Assembly: GCF_050268245.1 (NCBI RefSeq)
Contig: NZ_JBNNGK010000007.1
Location: forward strand, 62,001-126,000
Direction: 5' to 3'
Source: JBNNGK01 sp050268245
Lineage (GTDB): Bacteria; Pseudomonadota; Gammaproteobacteria; Enterobacterales; Enterobacteriaceae
Length of the DNA: 64,000 nucleotides
In this document: positions 51,861 through 61,195 of the stretch, in pieces
How positions within the stretch are numbered: the first letter of the stretch is position 1
How the letters are laid out: each line of letters opens with the position of its first letter
The notes under the pieces: generated by a model
Seen by the model: the letters and a program-made list of their open reading frames with translations, nothing else
Database searches by the model: none
Told to the model about the DNA's origin: nothing
Position numbers and translations under genes: made by a program

Positions 51861-53075
51861 TTATTTCTGCAATTTACGCATAACCAGCGTGGCGTTAGTG
51901 CCGCCGAAGCCGAAACTATTCGACATCACCGTGGTCAGTTCGCGCTGGGTCGGTTCGGTCACGATATCCATACCCGCCGCTTTCTCATCGAGATTGTCGA
52001 TATTGATGCTCGGGGCGATAAAACCGTGTTCAACCATCAGCAGGCTATAAATAGCTTCTTGCACACCGGCCGCGCCCAACGAGTGCCCGGTCATCGCCTT
52101 AGTCGACGAAATAGCCGGCGTCGTGTCACCGAACACTTCACGGATTGCGCCCAGCTCTTTCACATCGCCCACCGGCGTAGAGGTGCCGTGCACGTTGATG
52201 TAATCGATTGGGGTATCCAGATCCTGCATCGCCATCTTCATGCAGCGCACCGCGCCTTCGCCCGATGGCGCCACCATGTCAGCTCCGTCAGAAGTTGCAC
52301 CGTAGCCAATGATCTCAGCATAAATGTGCGCGCCGCGCGCCAACGCGTGTTCCAACTCCTCGACTACCACCATGCCACCGCCGCCAGCGATAACAAAGCC
52401 GTCGCGCGCTTGATCATAAGTACGGGATGCTTTTTCTGGTGTGTCATTGTAGCTGGTTGACAGTGCGCCCATGGCATCGAATTCACAGGCCATTTCCCAG
52501 CACAGTTCTTCACCGCCGCCAGCAAATACCACATCCTGTTTGCCCAGTTGAATCAGTTCAACCGCATGACCAATGCAGTGTGCGGAAGTCGCACAGGCAG
52601 AGCTGATCGAGTAGTTAACACCGCGGATTTTAAACGGGGTTGCCAGACAGGCGGAAACGCCAGATGCCATGGCTTTGGTGACCATATAAGGACCAACGCC
52701 GCGCAGACCTTTGGCACGCATACCGTCAGAACCGGCAACTTGGTTACGTGGCGAACCACCGCCAGAACCGACAACCAGACCGGTGCGCTCGTTAGAGACC
52801 TGATCGGCTGCCAGACCAGAATCTTTAATGGCTTCTTCCATGGAAAGGTAGGCATAAACCGATGCATCGCTCATGAAACGCATCACTTTGCGGTCAATCA
52901 AACCGGTAGTGTCCAGTTTAACATCGCCCCATACGTGACTACGCATGCCGGAATCTTTCAGTTCCTGGGAGAAAGAGATCCCAGAACGTCCTTCCTGCAG
53001 GCTTGCCAGGACCTCCTGTTGGTTGTTACCAATGCTGGAGACAATGCCCAGGCCTGTAATCACTGCACGTTTCAT
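51861..53075 (-). CDS. fabB: 3-oxoacyl-ACP synthase I FabB
   Basis: A 404-residue beta-ketoacyl-ACP synthase I (E. coli 406), the condensing enzyme needed for unsaturated fatty acids. The Cys-His-His triad is visible: Cys in ISSACATSAHCIGHA (near 163), His in NVHGTSTPVGD (near 298) and His in KAMTGHSLGAAG (near 333). C-terminal GGTNATLVMRKL. Upstream are FabR and FadR sites as in E. coli. Confidence 0.98.
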   Translation of the reverse strand: MKRAVITGLGIVSSIGNNQQEVLASLQEGRSGISFSQELKDSGMRSHVWGDVKLDTTGLIDRKVMRFMSDASVYAYLSMEEAIKDSGLAADQVSNERTGLVVGSGGGSPRNQVAGSDGMRAKGLRGVGPYMVTKAMASGVSACLATPFKIRGVNYSISSACATSAHCIGHAVELIQLGKQDVVFAGGGEELCWEMACEFDAMGALSTSYNDTPEKASRTYDQARDGFVIAGGGGMVVVEELEHALARGAHIYAEIIGYGATSDGADMVAPSGEGAVRCMKMAMQDLDTPIDYINVHGTSTPVGDVKELGAIREVFGDTTPAISSTKAMTGHSLGAAGVQEAIYSLLMVEHGFIAPSINIDNLDEKAAGMDIVTEPTQRELTTVMSNSFGFGGTNATLVMRKLQK

Positions 53076-53126
53076 TCAATACCTCTTCCACAATATTTTT
53101 CATTCGGGATTTCGCATCGCACTTTA

Positions 53127-53142
53127 GCGTACAGTTGTACGC
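53127..53142. promoter_or_regulatory. FabR operator of fabB
   Basis: GCGTACA and TGTACGC (7-base inverted arms, two-base centre) 52-67 bp before the fabB start. It matches the FabR palindrome upstream of fabB/fabA in E. coli, which represses unsaturated fatty-acid synthesis. Confidence 0.88.
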
Positions 53143-53144
53143 CG

Positions 53145-53162
53145 AACAAGTCCGATCAGCAT
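53145..53162. promoter_or_regulatory. FadR activator site of fabB
   Basis: On the minus strand TGCTGATCGGACTTGTT is nearly the E. coli fabB FadR site (CTGATCGGACTTGTT), directly next to the FabR operator. FadR binding here activates fabB in E. coli. Confidence 0.83.
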
Positions 53163-53247
53163 TATTCTGTGTAATTCTGATCCAGTTTGCGCCATAGCGC
53201 CAGCGCCGTTAAAATCTTGTCACCCCTTGAATTATGAGCAACTGACC

Positions 53248-54132
53248 GTGAGCCACGCCCCCATCCAAACCGCTGCATTATCCTGGAACGAACAGGGTAC
53301 ACCTGTTTCGAAACAGTTTGATGACGTCTATTTTTCCAACCAGGATGGGCTGGAGGAAACCCGTTACGTCTTTCTGGGCGGCAATCGGCTGCCTTCACGT
53401 TTTGCAGACCACCCGCGGCCACTGTTTATTGTGGCGGAAACTGGCTTTGGCACCGGCCTGAATTTCCTGACGCTATGGCAGGCATTTGACCATGTCCAAC
53501 GCGCAACGCCCGCTGCCACAGTGCAACGTTTGCACTTCATCAGCTTCGAAAAATTCCCACTGCAATTGGCCGATTTGGCAGCAGCACATGCGCGCTGGCC
53601 GGAACTGCAACCCTTTGCCGATGAACTGCGTGCCCAGTGGCCGCTGCCGTTACCCGGCTGCCACCGACTCGTGTTAGCCGGGGGCCGCGTCACGCTTGAC
53701 CTGTGGTTTGGTGACGTCAACACGCTATTACCCAGCTTCGACCACAGCATGAATAACCAGGTTGATGCCTGGTTTCTTGATGGTTTTGCGCCATCAAAGA
53801 ACCCGGATATGTGGACCGAGCAGTTGTTCAACGCGATGGCGCGTTTCGCCCGGCCTGGCGGCAGTTTCGCCACCTTTACTGCCGCCGGTTTTGTGCGCCG
53901 CGGCTTACAGCAGGCGGGATTCTGCGTTGAAAGAAGCAAAGGCTTCGGCCAAAAACGTGAAATGCTGATCGGTACACTGCCAGCCGACACGCCGGCGGCC
54001 GTCAATCCCACGCCTTGGTATGCGCGCCCTGCCGCAGAACGCCTTGATGATATTGCTCTGATCGGCGGCGGTATTGCCAGCGCCCTCACCGCTCTGGCGC
54101 TATTACGCCGCGGTGCCAAGGTGACGCGATGA
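53248..54132 (+). CDS. mnmC: MnmC N-terminal methyltransferase domain (frameshifted gene, 5' part)
   Basis: A 294-residue frame equal to the start of the bifunctional tRNA enzyme MnmC. The SAM-dependent methyltransferase domain (about 1-235, AETGFGTGLNFLTLWQAF for SAM binding; DAWFLDGFAPSKNPDMW) is intact; it makes mnm5s2U34 from nm5s2U34. The frame then enters the FAD oxidase domain, keeps its GGGIASALTALALLRRG and stops at a TGA (54130-54132) just after VTR. GTG at 53248 is chosen because the distance to GTPVS equals that in E. coli; TTG 53227 is an alternative. Divergent from fabB. Confidence 0.9.
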   Translation: MSHAPIQTAALSWNEQGTPVSKQFDDVYFSNQDGLEETRYVFLGGNRLPSRFADHPRPLFIVAETGFGTGLNFLTLWQAFDHVQRATPAATVQRLHFISFEKFPLQLADLAAAHARWPELQPFADELRAQWPLPLPGCHRLVLAGGRVTLDLWFGDVNTLLPSFDHSMNNQVDAWFLDGFAPSKNPDMWTEQLFNAMARFARPGGSFATFTAAGFVRRGLQQAGFCVERSKGFGQKREMLIGTLPADTPAAVNPTPWYARPAAERLDDIALIGGGIASALTALALLRRGAKVTR

Positions 54133-55258
54133 TGCACCGGCAAACGGGGCGTCAGGCAACCGTCAGGGGGCGTTATACCCGTTACTAAACGGGCGCGATA
54201 ATCCGCTGGAGCGTTTTTTCTGCGCCGCCTTTCCCTTTGCCCGCCGCCAGTATGATGCTCTGGCGCAAGACGGGGTGAATTTTGCTCATCAATGGTGCGG
54301 TGTCAGCCAGTTAGGCTATAACGAGAAAAGTGCGGCGAAAATTGCCAATATTCTGGCAACCGACTGGCCGGCGGAACTGGCATCTGAGGCCGACCGCGCC
54401 ACGCTAAACCAACTCGCTGGGCTAGATAGCGGATTTGACGGTATTCATTATCCGCAAGGTGGCTGGCTAAGCCCGGCCGAGCTCACCGACGGTGCGATGG
54501 CCCTCGCGCAACAACAGGGGATAATCGTCCACTACGGCTATCAACTCGACGCGTTGACGCCCGTTGCTGCAGGCTGGCAATTGGCCTTCAGCAATGGTGA
54601 AAATCGTCAACACGCGACGGTGGTATTGGCGAATGGCCACCAGCTGCCGTCATTCCCTGTCACTGCCGCGTTGCCAATGACGGCGGTGCGCGGGCAGGTT
54701 TCACATATTCCTACCACGCCAACGCTTAGCCAATTGAAACAGGTATTGTGTTACGACGGTTACTTGACGCCGGTTAATCCACTCAATCAACAACATTGCA
54801 TTGGCGCAAGTTATCAACGCGGCGATGTCGGCACCGATTACCGTGAACCAGAGCAGCAAGAAAACCGCGCGCGTTTGCTGCGCTGTCTGCCAGAGCAAAC
54901 CTGGACACAGCAGGTTGACGTGAGCGACCGGCAAGCACGCTGTGGCATACGCAGCGCTTCACGCGATCATCTGCCGCAGGTGGGCGCCGTACCGGATTAT
55001 GCGCAGACGCTAGCGCGCTATCACGCGTTGTCGCGCCAACGCCAGCGTGGCGAGAATATTGAGACGGCACCGGTCTATTCGGGGCTGTTTATGCTGGGCG
55101 CGTTGGGTTCTCGCGGATTGTGTTCCGCCCCGCTGGCGGCAGAAATCTTAGCTGCGCAGATGTTTGGCGAGCCGCTGCCGGGCGATGCTGAAACCTTGGC
55201 AGCGTTAAATCCCAATCGGATGTGGATCAGAAAACTATTGAAAGGACGTGCAGTGTAA
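54128..55258 (+). pseudogene. mnmC: MnmC C-terminal FAD oxidase domain, out of frame
   Basis: The reading frame from 54128 ([20 protein letters not shown]) to 55258 (ILKGRAV-like end RKLLKGRAV) restores the FAD-dependent oxidoreductase domain that converts cmnm5s2U to nm5s2U. Compared with the E. coli wording [20 protein letters not shown], the residues LYCA are missing and the frame changes, which fits a net loss of 11 bases after position 54126. The domain is otherwise intact (VSHIPTTP, CIGASYQRGD, ALGSRGLCSAPL). Because the FAD loop lies in the other frame, it is not expected to be functional unless the frame is restored. Confidence 0.85.
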
Positions 55259-55269
55259 TTCGCGGCGTC

Positions 55270-55290
55270 GGGGCTCAACCACTGAGCCCC
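55270..55290. terminator. Perfect hairpin between convergent mnmC and yfcL
   Basis: GGGGCTCA (55270-55277) and TGAGCCCC (55283-55290), five-base loop, 11 bp after the mnmC stop and just before the yfcL stop. No clear T-tract. Confidence 0.6.
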
Positions 55291-55295
55291 AGCAA

Positions 55296-55577
55296 TCAGG
55301 CGGTGCCCAGAGCCGTCTGGTACAAGCGCTCCCACATGCCTTCAACCAGCACCTGATCCGGCGGCGAAAGTTCACCGGCGCGTATGGCCTGATGCAGACT
55401 GTCTTCCACCCGAGTTTTCAGCGCTTCGGCACTGTGCTCGCCCTGCAGCTCCGCCTCAGCAACCGCTAGGGTCAAATGACCGCGCAGGTAGCCACCGGCA
55501 AACAGTTCATCATCACTGGCGTGGTCTACCATGTCATCAATCAGCGCCAAAATGCGCGCTTCAAATTCAGCGATCAT
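55296..55577 (-). CDS. yfcL: YfcL family protein
   Basis: A 93-residue acidic, helical cytoplasmic protein (E. coli YfcL, 92), start MIAEFEARILALIDDMVDHASDDELFAGGYLRGHL. No function is established. Position next to epmC and mnmC as in E. coli. Confidence 0.93.
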   Translation of the reverse strand: MIAEFEARILALIDDMVDHASDDELFAGGYLRGHLTLAVAEAELQGEHSAEALKTRVEDSLHQAIRAGELSPPDQVLVEGMWERLYQTALGTA

Positions 55578-55720
55578 TAAATTTCCTCATTATTCCCTGC
55601 GCTTTCACATTCTGCCGCTTGGGTACGCAACCGGTCACTGATTAAGTGCCATGGCATTCGCACATTTGCCCTTTCGCTACCAAGGCGAATGTGAAAGGTT
55701 CAGGGTTAGTTAAACTGACG

Positions 55721-56269
55721 TCAGTTGAGATCTTCCGGATAGGGGAAATGCTCTGGCGCCAACGGGGGCGTATTGTAAAACGATTGTAACGCCTGAATAA
55801 AGCGTGCAGGACGTTCGGGTATCCCTTTTTCCAACAATTCTAACACCCGGTTACGCACTTTCCGCTGAAATGCAATGCGATCCGGCTCGCACTCACCGTT
55901 CAAATTGTCGCAACTGACGTTGAACGGGAACCCCGCCGCAACGCAGAACAGCCACTCGAGCGCCTGAGGGTTAATTTCTACCGCTTCAAACTCACTTTGC
56001 GTTTGCGCATCACGGCCATCAGGACAATACCAGTAGCCAAAATCGACCCGCTTACGTCGTTCCTCACCGGCGATGCACCAGTGGGAAATTTCATGCATAC
56101 CGCTGGCATAATAGCCGTGGGCAAACACAATTCGGTTGTAAGGCAGCGCATCATCCGCTGGCAGATAAATGGGTTCATCATCGCCTTTGACCAAGCGCGT
56201 GTTGTAATCTTCACTGAAGCACTGATTAAAAATTTCAATCAATTGCGAATATTGGTGTGTGTCAGACAT
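55721..56269 (-). CDS. epmC: Elongation factor P hydroxylase EpmC
   Basis: A 182-residue protein, exactly the E. coli EpmC (YfcM) length when started at the ATG at 56269. It hydroxylates the beta-lysylated lysine of EF-P, the last step after EpmA and EpmB. The metal-binding HEISHWCIAG and EPIYLPADD segments are conserved. The frame to 56287 adds six residues. Precedes yfcL in the same direction. Confidence 0.95.
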   Translation of the reverse strand: MSDTHQYSQLIEIFNQCFSEDYNTRLVKGDDEPIYLPADDALPYNRIVFAHGYYASGMHEISHWCIAGEERRKRVDFGYWYCPDGRDAQTQSEFEAVEINPQALEWLFCVAAGFPFNVSCDNLNGECEPDRIAFQRKVRNRVLELLEKGIPERPARFIQALQSFYNTPPLAPEHFPYPEDLN

Positions 56270-56332
56270 AAAAGACTCAATAACCACAAAAATAAAGTGG
56301 CAATTATTTCATGTTGCCGCTCTTTTGGCTCG

Positions 56333-57133
56333 TTAAAAATGCATCGATAGCCACTGCTGAATTTCCGCACCGTGGTTGTCGTACAACAGTTTCAGGCTCA
56401 TGACCAACGATACGATCACGATCATTGGCCGAATCAACTTTTGACCACGCGTTAACACCATGTGAGCGCCCAGACGTGCGCCCAGAACCTGCCCGGCTAG
56501 CATCACCAGCCCAATGCCCCACAGCACTTTGCCGCCCACGATGAAAAATATCAGACTGCCGAAGTTGGAGGTAAAATTCAGCACTTTGGCATGGGCGGTA
56601 GCCTTCGCTAGGTTGAAGCCACACAGCGTCACGAATGCCAACGCGTAAAAAGAACCGGCGCCGGGGCCAAAAAAGCCATCATAGAAACCCACGCAGCCCC
56701 CCGCCACTAAGCCAAACGGCAACGCACTCAGACGGCGCTGACGGTCGTTTTCCCCCAAACGCGGCGTCAGCAGAAAATACAAACCGATGCCAATCACTAA
56801 TAGCGGTAACATCTGGCGCAGCAGATCGGCGCGCATATGTTGCACCAGAATCGCGCCAGCAATCGAACCGAGCAACGTGAGGAAGATCGTCAGTTTTTGA
56901 TCGTTAAGATTCACCGCTTTGCGGCGAATGAAGTACCAACTGGCAGAAAACGATCCGCCGACAGATTGCAATTTATTGGTCGCCAGCGCCTCCGCCGGGG
57001 GAACTCCGACCGCCAGCAGTACCGGCACAGTGAGCAAACCGCCGCCACCCGCAATGGAATCAATAAAACCAGCCAGTAGCGCTACGGCAAACAACGCCCC
57101 GAGCATTTCGGGGCCAACCACAAACCAATCCAT
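56333..57133 (-). CDS. yfcA: TauE/SafE-family membrane permease YfcA
   Basis: A 266-residue membrane protein (E. coli YfcA, 269) with about eight helices in two TauE/SafE repeats; conserved FIDSIAGGGGLLTVPVLLAVG and FYDGFFGPGAGSFYALAFV. The family exports sulfonates or related anions; the substrate of YfcA is unknown. Three bases separate its start from the mepA stop, so they are co-transcribed. Confidence 0.94.
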   Translation of the reverse strand: MDWFVVGPEMLGALFAVALLAGFIDSIAGGGGLLTVPVLLAVGVPPAEALATNKLQSVGGSFSASWYFIRRKAVNLNDQKLTIFLTLLGSIAGAILVQHMRADLLRQMLPLLVIGIGLYFLLTPRLGENDRQRRLSALPFGLVAGGCVGFYDGFFGPGAGSFYALAFVTLCGFNLAKATAHAKVLNFTSNFGSLIFFIVGGKVLWGIGLVMLAGQVLGARLGAHMVLTRGQKLIRPMIVIVSLVMSLKLLYDNHGAEIQQWLSMHF

Positions 57134-57136
57134 TTT

Positions 57137-57964
57137 TTATTCCGCGGAGAAATGATTATCAAGCAAAGCCTGACAGGACGGCGGCAACGGTGGGACGATC
57201 CGTTTACCCGGTTTCGAGCTAGGTTGATGGGGTTCGAACCAACTGGCCAGTTCGGCACCACAGCCATCGCCCGGCGGCGGCGGATCCTGCTCGAGGCATT
57301 CCAGGCTGCCCGCAGGACAACTCAGACGGACATGCATATGGGCACGGTGACCAAACCATGGACGAACCTTATGTAACCATGCGCGATCGCTGCCTGCATC
57401 ATCGCACAGACGCTGTTTGATCGCCGGGTTTACAAAGATACGCGTGACGTTATCATCTTCTGCCGCCAGTTTGATCAACGACGCAATCTGCGGTTGCCAC
57501 TGGTTACTGCGCACCTGCTTGCCGTCATGGGTGACTAAATCGATCGGCTGCGGCTGCAATAATTGCTGCGAACTCCAGCGCTGACGTGGCAGTTGCAGCC
57601 AAATGTCAACGTCAAGCCCGGATTGGTGGCTGGCATGGCCGCTGCTAAAACGCCCGCCCGCAGGCATCGACATATCGCCGATCAACACCGTACCAAGGCG
57701 TTGCTGATTCGCCTGAGCACTCAACCGTTGGATAAATGCCAGCAGTTCAGGGTGGCCGAAATATCGACGTTGGTCTTGGCGCATCACCTGATAATCAGCG
57801 GCATTTAACGGCAACGGTTGTGCACCGATAATACAACCGTTAGCAAAACCGCCAATGGCCTTCGCGTCACCCGCCACGGGATGATCGATTTTCTGCCACG
57901 GCGTTAACGCCAGCGCAGAACTTGACGCTATCAGCGCCAGCAGGCCCACCAGCCACTTTTTCAT
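57137..57964 (-). CDS. mepA: Penicillin-insensitive murein endopeptidase MepA
   Basis: A 275-residue periplasmic LAS-type metallo-endopeptidase (E. coli 274) that cuts D-Ala-mDAP cross-links. Signal peptide about 1-20 (MKKWLVGLLALIASSSALA), zinc ligands in GHASHQSGLDVD (His, Asp) and WFGHRAHMHVRL (His), and cysteines at C-terminal positions matching the family. The ATG at 57964 follows GAGGTGG by seven bases; the frame to 58117 is rejected. Same operon direction as aroC and yfcA. Confidence 0.96.
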   Translation of the reverse strand: MKKWLVGLLALIASSSALALTPWQKIDHPVAGDAKAIGGFANGCIIGAQPLPLNAADYQVMRQDQRRYFGHPELLAFIQRLSAQANQQRLGTVLIGDMSMPAGGRFSSGHASHQSGLDVDIWLQLPRQRWSSQQLLQPQPIDLVTHDGKQVRSNQWQPQIASLIKLAAEDDNVTRIFVNPAIKQRLCDDAGSDRAWLHKVRPWFGHRAHMHVRLSCPAGSLECLEQDPPPPGDGCGAELASWFEPHQPSSKPGKRIVPPLPPSCQALLDNHFSAE

Positions 57965-57996
57965 CGTTATCGCCACCTCGAAAGTCAGATTGAGTA

Positions 57997-59082
57997 TTAC
58001 CAGCGCGGCACGTCGGAAACAACATCGCCGTTTTGCGCACGCTGACGTAATAAGTGATCCATCAATACAATCGCCATCATCGCTTCGGCAATCGGCACGG
58101 CTCGGATACCGACACAAGGATCATGTCGCCCACGGGTGACCATTTCCACCGCTTCGCCCTGGCGGTTAATGGTGCGCCCCGGCACCATAATGCTGGACGT
58201 CGGTTTCAACGCCAAATGGGCGATGACCGGTTGACCGCTGCTGATACCGCCGAGAATACCGCCAGCATGGTTGCTCTGGAAACCCTCAGGGGTGATTTCA
58301 TCACGGTTTTCGCTGCCGCGTTTGCCGACCACCGCAAAACCGTCACCAATCTCTACGCCTTTCACCGCGTTAATACTCATTAACGCATGCGCCAGATCGG
58401 CATCCAGTCGGTCAAATACCGGCTCACCGAGGCCGACCGGGACGTTTTCGGCAATCACACTCACTTTCGCGCCGATCGAGTCGCCTTCTTTCTTCAACGC
58501 CCGCATCAGTTCGTCCAGCGCTTCCAGCTTGTCGGGATCCGGGCAGAAAAACGGATTTTGCTCAACCTGTTGCCAATCTTTGAGTTCGCAACTGACATCG
58601 CCGATTTGCGCCAGATAGCCACGCACTTTTACACCGAACTTTTGCTCGAGGTATTTTTTGGCAATCGCACCGGCGGCGACACGCATCGCGGTTTCACGCG
58701 CCGACGAGCGACCGCCGCCACGATAATCTCGCACACCGTATTTTTGCTCATAGGTGTAATCCGCATGCCCCGGGCGGAACAGATCTTTAATTGCACCGTA
58801 ATCCTGCGAACGTTGATCGGTGTTTTCAATGATCAACCCGATGCTGGTGCCGGTGGTCACACCGTCGAACACGCCGGAGAGGATGCGAACCTGATCCGGC
58901 TCACGGCGCTGTGTCGTGTAACGCGAGGTGCCCGGACGACGGCGATCCAGATCGTGTTGTAAATCGGCTTCGGTCAACGCAATGCCCGGCGGCACGCCGT
59001 CAACGATACATCCCAGCGCCACACCGTGCGACTCCCCAAAAGTGGTGACACGGAATAACTGCCCAATACTGTTGCCTGCCAT
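57997..59082 (-). CDS. aroC: Chorismate synthase AroC
   Basis: A 361-residue chorismate synthase, the E. coli length, making chorismate from EPSP using reduced FMN. Conserved GESHGVALGCIVDG at the N-terminus, RPGTSRYTTQRREPD (phosphate/FMN contacts), RGGGRSSARETAMRVAAGA and the SGQPVIAHLALKPTSSI segment. Cytoplasmic. Downstream of prmB, upstream of mepA. Confidence 0.98.
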   Translation of the reverse strand: MAGNSIGQLFRVTTFGESHGVALGCIVDGVPPGIALTEADLQHDLDRRRPGTSRYTTQRREPDQVRILSGVFDGVTTGTSIGLIIENTDQRSQDYGAIKDLFRPGHADYTYEQKYGVRDYRGGGRSSARETAMRVAAGAIAKKYLEQKFGVKVRGYLAQIGDVSCELKDWQQVEQNPFFCPDPDKLEALDELMRALKKEGDSIGAKVSVIAENVPVGLGEPVFDRLDADLAHALMSINAVKGVEIGDGFAVVGKRGSENRDEITPEGFQSNHAGGILGGISSGQPVIAHLALKPTSSIMVPGRTINRQGEAVEMVTRGRHDPCVGIRAVPIAEAMMAIVLMDHLLRQRAQNGDVVSDVPRW

Positions 59083-59240
59083 GACGGCTCCTTACCTCCC
59101 TTTCCGCTTTCAACGTGCATCATCACCGGTTCTCTCGCTGTTTCACAACCGCGGATAATAACCACCTGAGCGCGACGTACGCGTACTGGGGATAACTTAA
59201 TGTTGGTTATCAGGCCCGCCGCAGCAGACCCGGGAAATCA

Positions 59241-60173
59241 TCAGCTGCGGTACATGCTGAAATGGGCTTTGCAGTCGATCAGTTGCTGTTTAGTCAGCAT
59301 GAACACGCCGTCACCGCCGTTTTCAAACTCCAGCCACGTGAATGGAATATCAGGATACTGCTCCATCAGGTGTACCATGCTGTTACCCACTTCACAAATC
59401 AACACGCCCTCGTCACTGAGGTAATCAGGCGCACAGGCCAAAATACGGCGCACCAGTTTCAGGCCATCGCTACCCGCCGCCAGCCCCAGTTCCGGCTCGA
59501 AGCGGAACTCCTCTGGCAGATCAGACATATCTTCCGCATCCACATAAGGTGGATTAGTGACGATCAGATCGTACTGGATAGCCGGTACATCACGGAACAG
59601 ATCGGAGCGGATCGGGATCACCTGATGTTCGACGCCATGCGCCTGTATATTGCGTTCGGTCACCGCCAGCACATCGCTGGAAATGTCCACGGCGTCAACC
59701 TCTGCCTCTGGGAAGGCGTAACCACAGGCAATCGCAATACAACCGCTGCCGGTGCACATATCAAGAATATGACGCGGCGCATGCGGGATCAGTGCGCTAA
59801 AACGATCGTTAATCAATTCACCAATCGGCGAACGCGGCACCAACACGCGCTCATCAACGTAGAACTCCATGCCGCAAAACCAGGCTTTGTTGGTCAAGTA
59901 CGCAACCGGAATACGCTCGTTGATACGGCGAATCACACGTTCCACAATGCGGTGACGTTCGCTAGAAGTCAGACGCGCCGAACGCATGTCTTCCGGAATA
60001 TCCAGCGGTAGGTACAAACTCGGCAGAACCAGCTGCACCGCTTCGTCCCACGGATTATCGGTTCCGTGACCATAATAGATATTCGCAGCGTTAAAACGGC
60101 TTACGGTCCAACGCAGCATATCTTGAATGGTGTGCAGTTCGTTCACTGCTTCGTCGACGAAAATTTTGTCCAA
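59241..60173 (-). CDS. prmB: Ribosomal protein uL3 glutamine methyltransferase PrmB
   Basis: A 310-residue SAM-dependent methyltransferase, the E. coli length, that methylates Gln150 of ribosomal protein uL3. SAM motif LDMCTGSGCIAIACGYAF and catalytic NPPYVDAEDMSDLPEE. The start is a TTG at 60173 with GGAGG six bases upstream, giving LDKIFVDEAVNEL where E. coli has MDKIFVDEAVNEL. The long frame to 60362 begins inside an ERIC element and its first 60-odd residues are repeat translation, not protein. Divergent from smrB. Confidence 0.95.
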   Translation of the reverse strand: MDKIFVDEAVNELHTIQDMLRWTVSRFNAANIYYGHGTDNPWDEAVQLVLPSLYLPLDIPEDMRSARLTSSERHRIVERVIRRINERIPVAYLTNKAWFCGMEFYVDERVLVPRSPIGELINDRFSALIPHAPRHILDMCTGSGCIAIACGYAFPEAEVDAVDISSDVLAVTERNIQAHGVEHQVIPIRSDLFRDVPAIQYDLIVTNPPYVDAEDMSDLPEEFRFEPELGLAAGSDGLKLVRRILACAPDYLSDEGVLICEVGNSMVHLMEQYPDIPFTWLEFENGGDGVFMLTKQQLIDCKAHFSMYRS

Positions 60174-60516
60174 TGTGCCCTCCGCAGGCGACTGTGATTC
60201 ATGAGATAGCCGCCTAGTTTGCCATGAAGCCCGGGACAAATCAGCAGCTATATATACCCTAAATAATTCGAATTGTCGGAAGGCGGCAAGAACGTGAATC
60301 CCGATGCGCTTACTCTGGTCAGTGATTCGGGTGAACGAGCGCAACCAATACACATGCAACATTAAGTATCACGGGTATAACCTTATTGCGTGTCGCTGTG
60401 CGCGCTTGACCGCCACGCGGTTAATTCATTCTCATCAGCCTGCCAGCACAGTTTTGCTTCGTCTGATCCGCTACGCACGATAAACTAGCCCAAAAATTCT
60501 TTTCGGTGAATGAATA
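60174..60516. promoter_or_regulatory. prmB-smrB divergent region
   Basis: 343 bp without a gene, holding both promoters and the ERIC element at 60253-60379, which lies between about 80 and 206 bp upstream of the prmB start. No named operator was found. Confidence 0.6.
60253..60379 (+). repeat. ERIC element upstream of prmB
   Basis: 127 bp bounded by TATACCC and GGGTATA, containing GTGAATCCCGATGCGCTTAC and GTGATTCGGGTGAACGAGCG, the two arms of the ERIC inverted repeat. The length equals the ERIC consensus. Inverted with respect to the copy at 971-1096. Its translation yields the false N-terminus of the longer prmB frame. Confidence 0.93.
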
Positions 60517-61047
60517 ATGAAAAACAAGCACCCTCTGAGCAAAGACGAAATGCAGCTCTTCAGAGAGTCCGTGACGGGCGCTAAAAAATTGCGTCAGGAT
60601 ACGATCGTCCACCGCCAACCTAAGCCGAAGATCAAGCAGGTTGCACCGCAACGGCTGCTGCAAGAGCAGGTTGATGCCAGCTTTTATTTTTCTGATGAAT
60701 TTCAGCCGCAGTTGGATGAAGAAGGCCCGACGCGTTATGTACGCCCCGGATACAGCCATTTTGAATTGAAGAAATTGCGACGAGGGGACTATGTACCCGA
60801 CCTGTTTCTCGATTTACATGGGTTGACGCAGTTACAGGCCAAGCAGGAGCTCGGCGCGCTGATTGCAGCCTGTAAACGGGAGCACGTTCACTGCGCCTGC
60901 GTGATGCACGGCCATGGCAAACATATTCTTAAGCAACAAACGCCGCTGTGGTTAGCTCAACACCCCGACGTATTGGCATTTCACCAAGCGCCTAAAGAGT
61001 GGGGCGGCAGCGCCGCAGTACTGATCTTGGTCGAGCAGCCACAATAG
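60517..61047 (+). CDS. smrB: Ribosome rescue endonuclease SmrB
   Basis: A 176-residue Smr-domain protein (E. coli SmrB, 183) that cuts mRNA between collided ribosomes. The Smr domain (about 95-174) has DLHGLTQLQAKQELGALI and the MHGHGKHILKQQTPLWL catalytic strand; the N-terminal part contains the collision-binding helix. Start ATG at 60517; convergent with sixA. Confidence 0.95.
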   Translation: MKNKHPLSKDEMQLFRESVTGAKKLRQDTIVHRQPKPKIKQVAPQRLLQEQVDASFYFSDEFQPQLDEEGPTRYVRPGYSHFELKKLRRGDYVPDLFLDLHGLTQLQAKQELGALIAACKREHVHCACVMHGHGKHILKQQTPLWLAQHPDVLAFHQAPKEWGGSAAVLILVEQPQ

Positions 61048-61195
61048 CCAGACGATAAAATAACGAAGGGCGATGACAGCATCGCACACGCAGTAACGTC
61101 ATTGTTCGCTGAATGCGGTGAGAACAATCGCCCTAACGATTGGCGTTATTCTCACGATGCCCGGCGAACACGACCGCTCACTACAGCCCTGGCCG

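Noticed and set aside
60174..60362. N-terminal extension of PrmB by 63 residues
   Set aside because: It is translated from an ERIC element and a leader; the real family N-terminus begins at the TTG at 60173 with a good ribosome-binding site.
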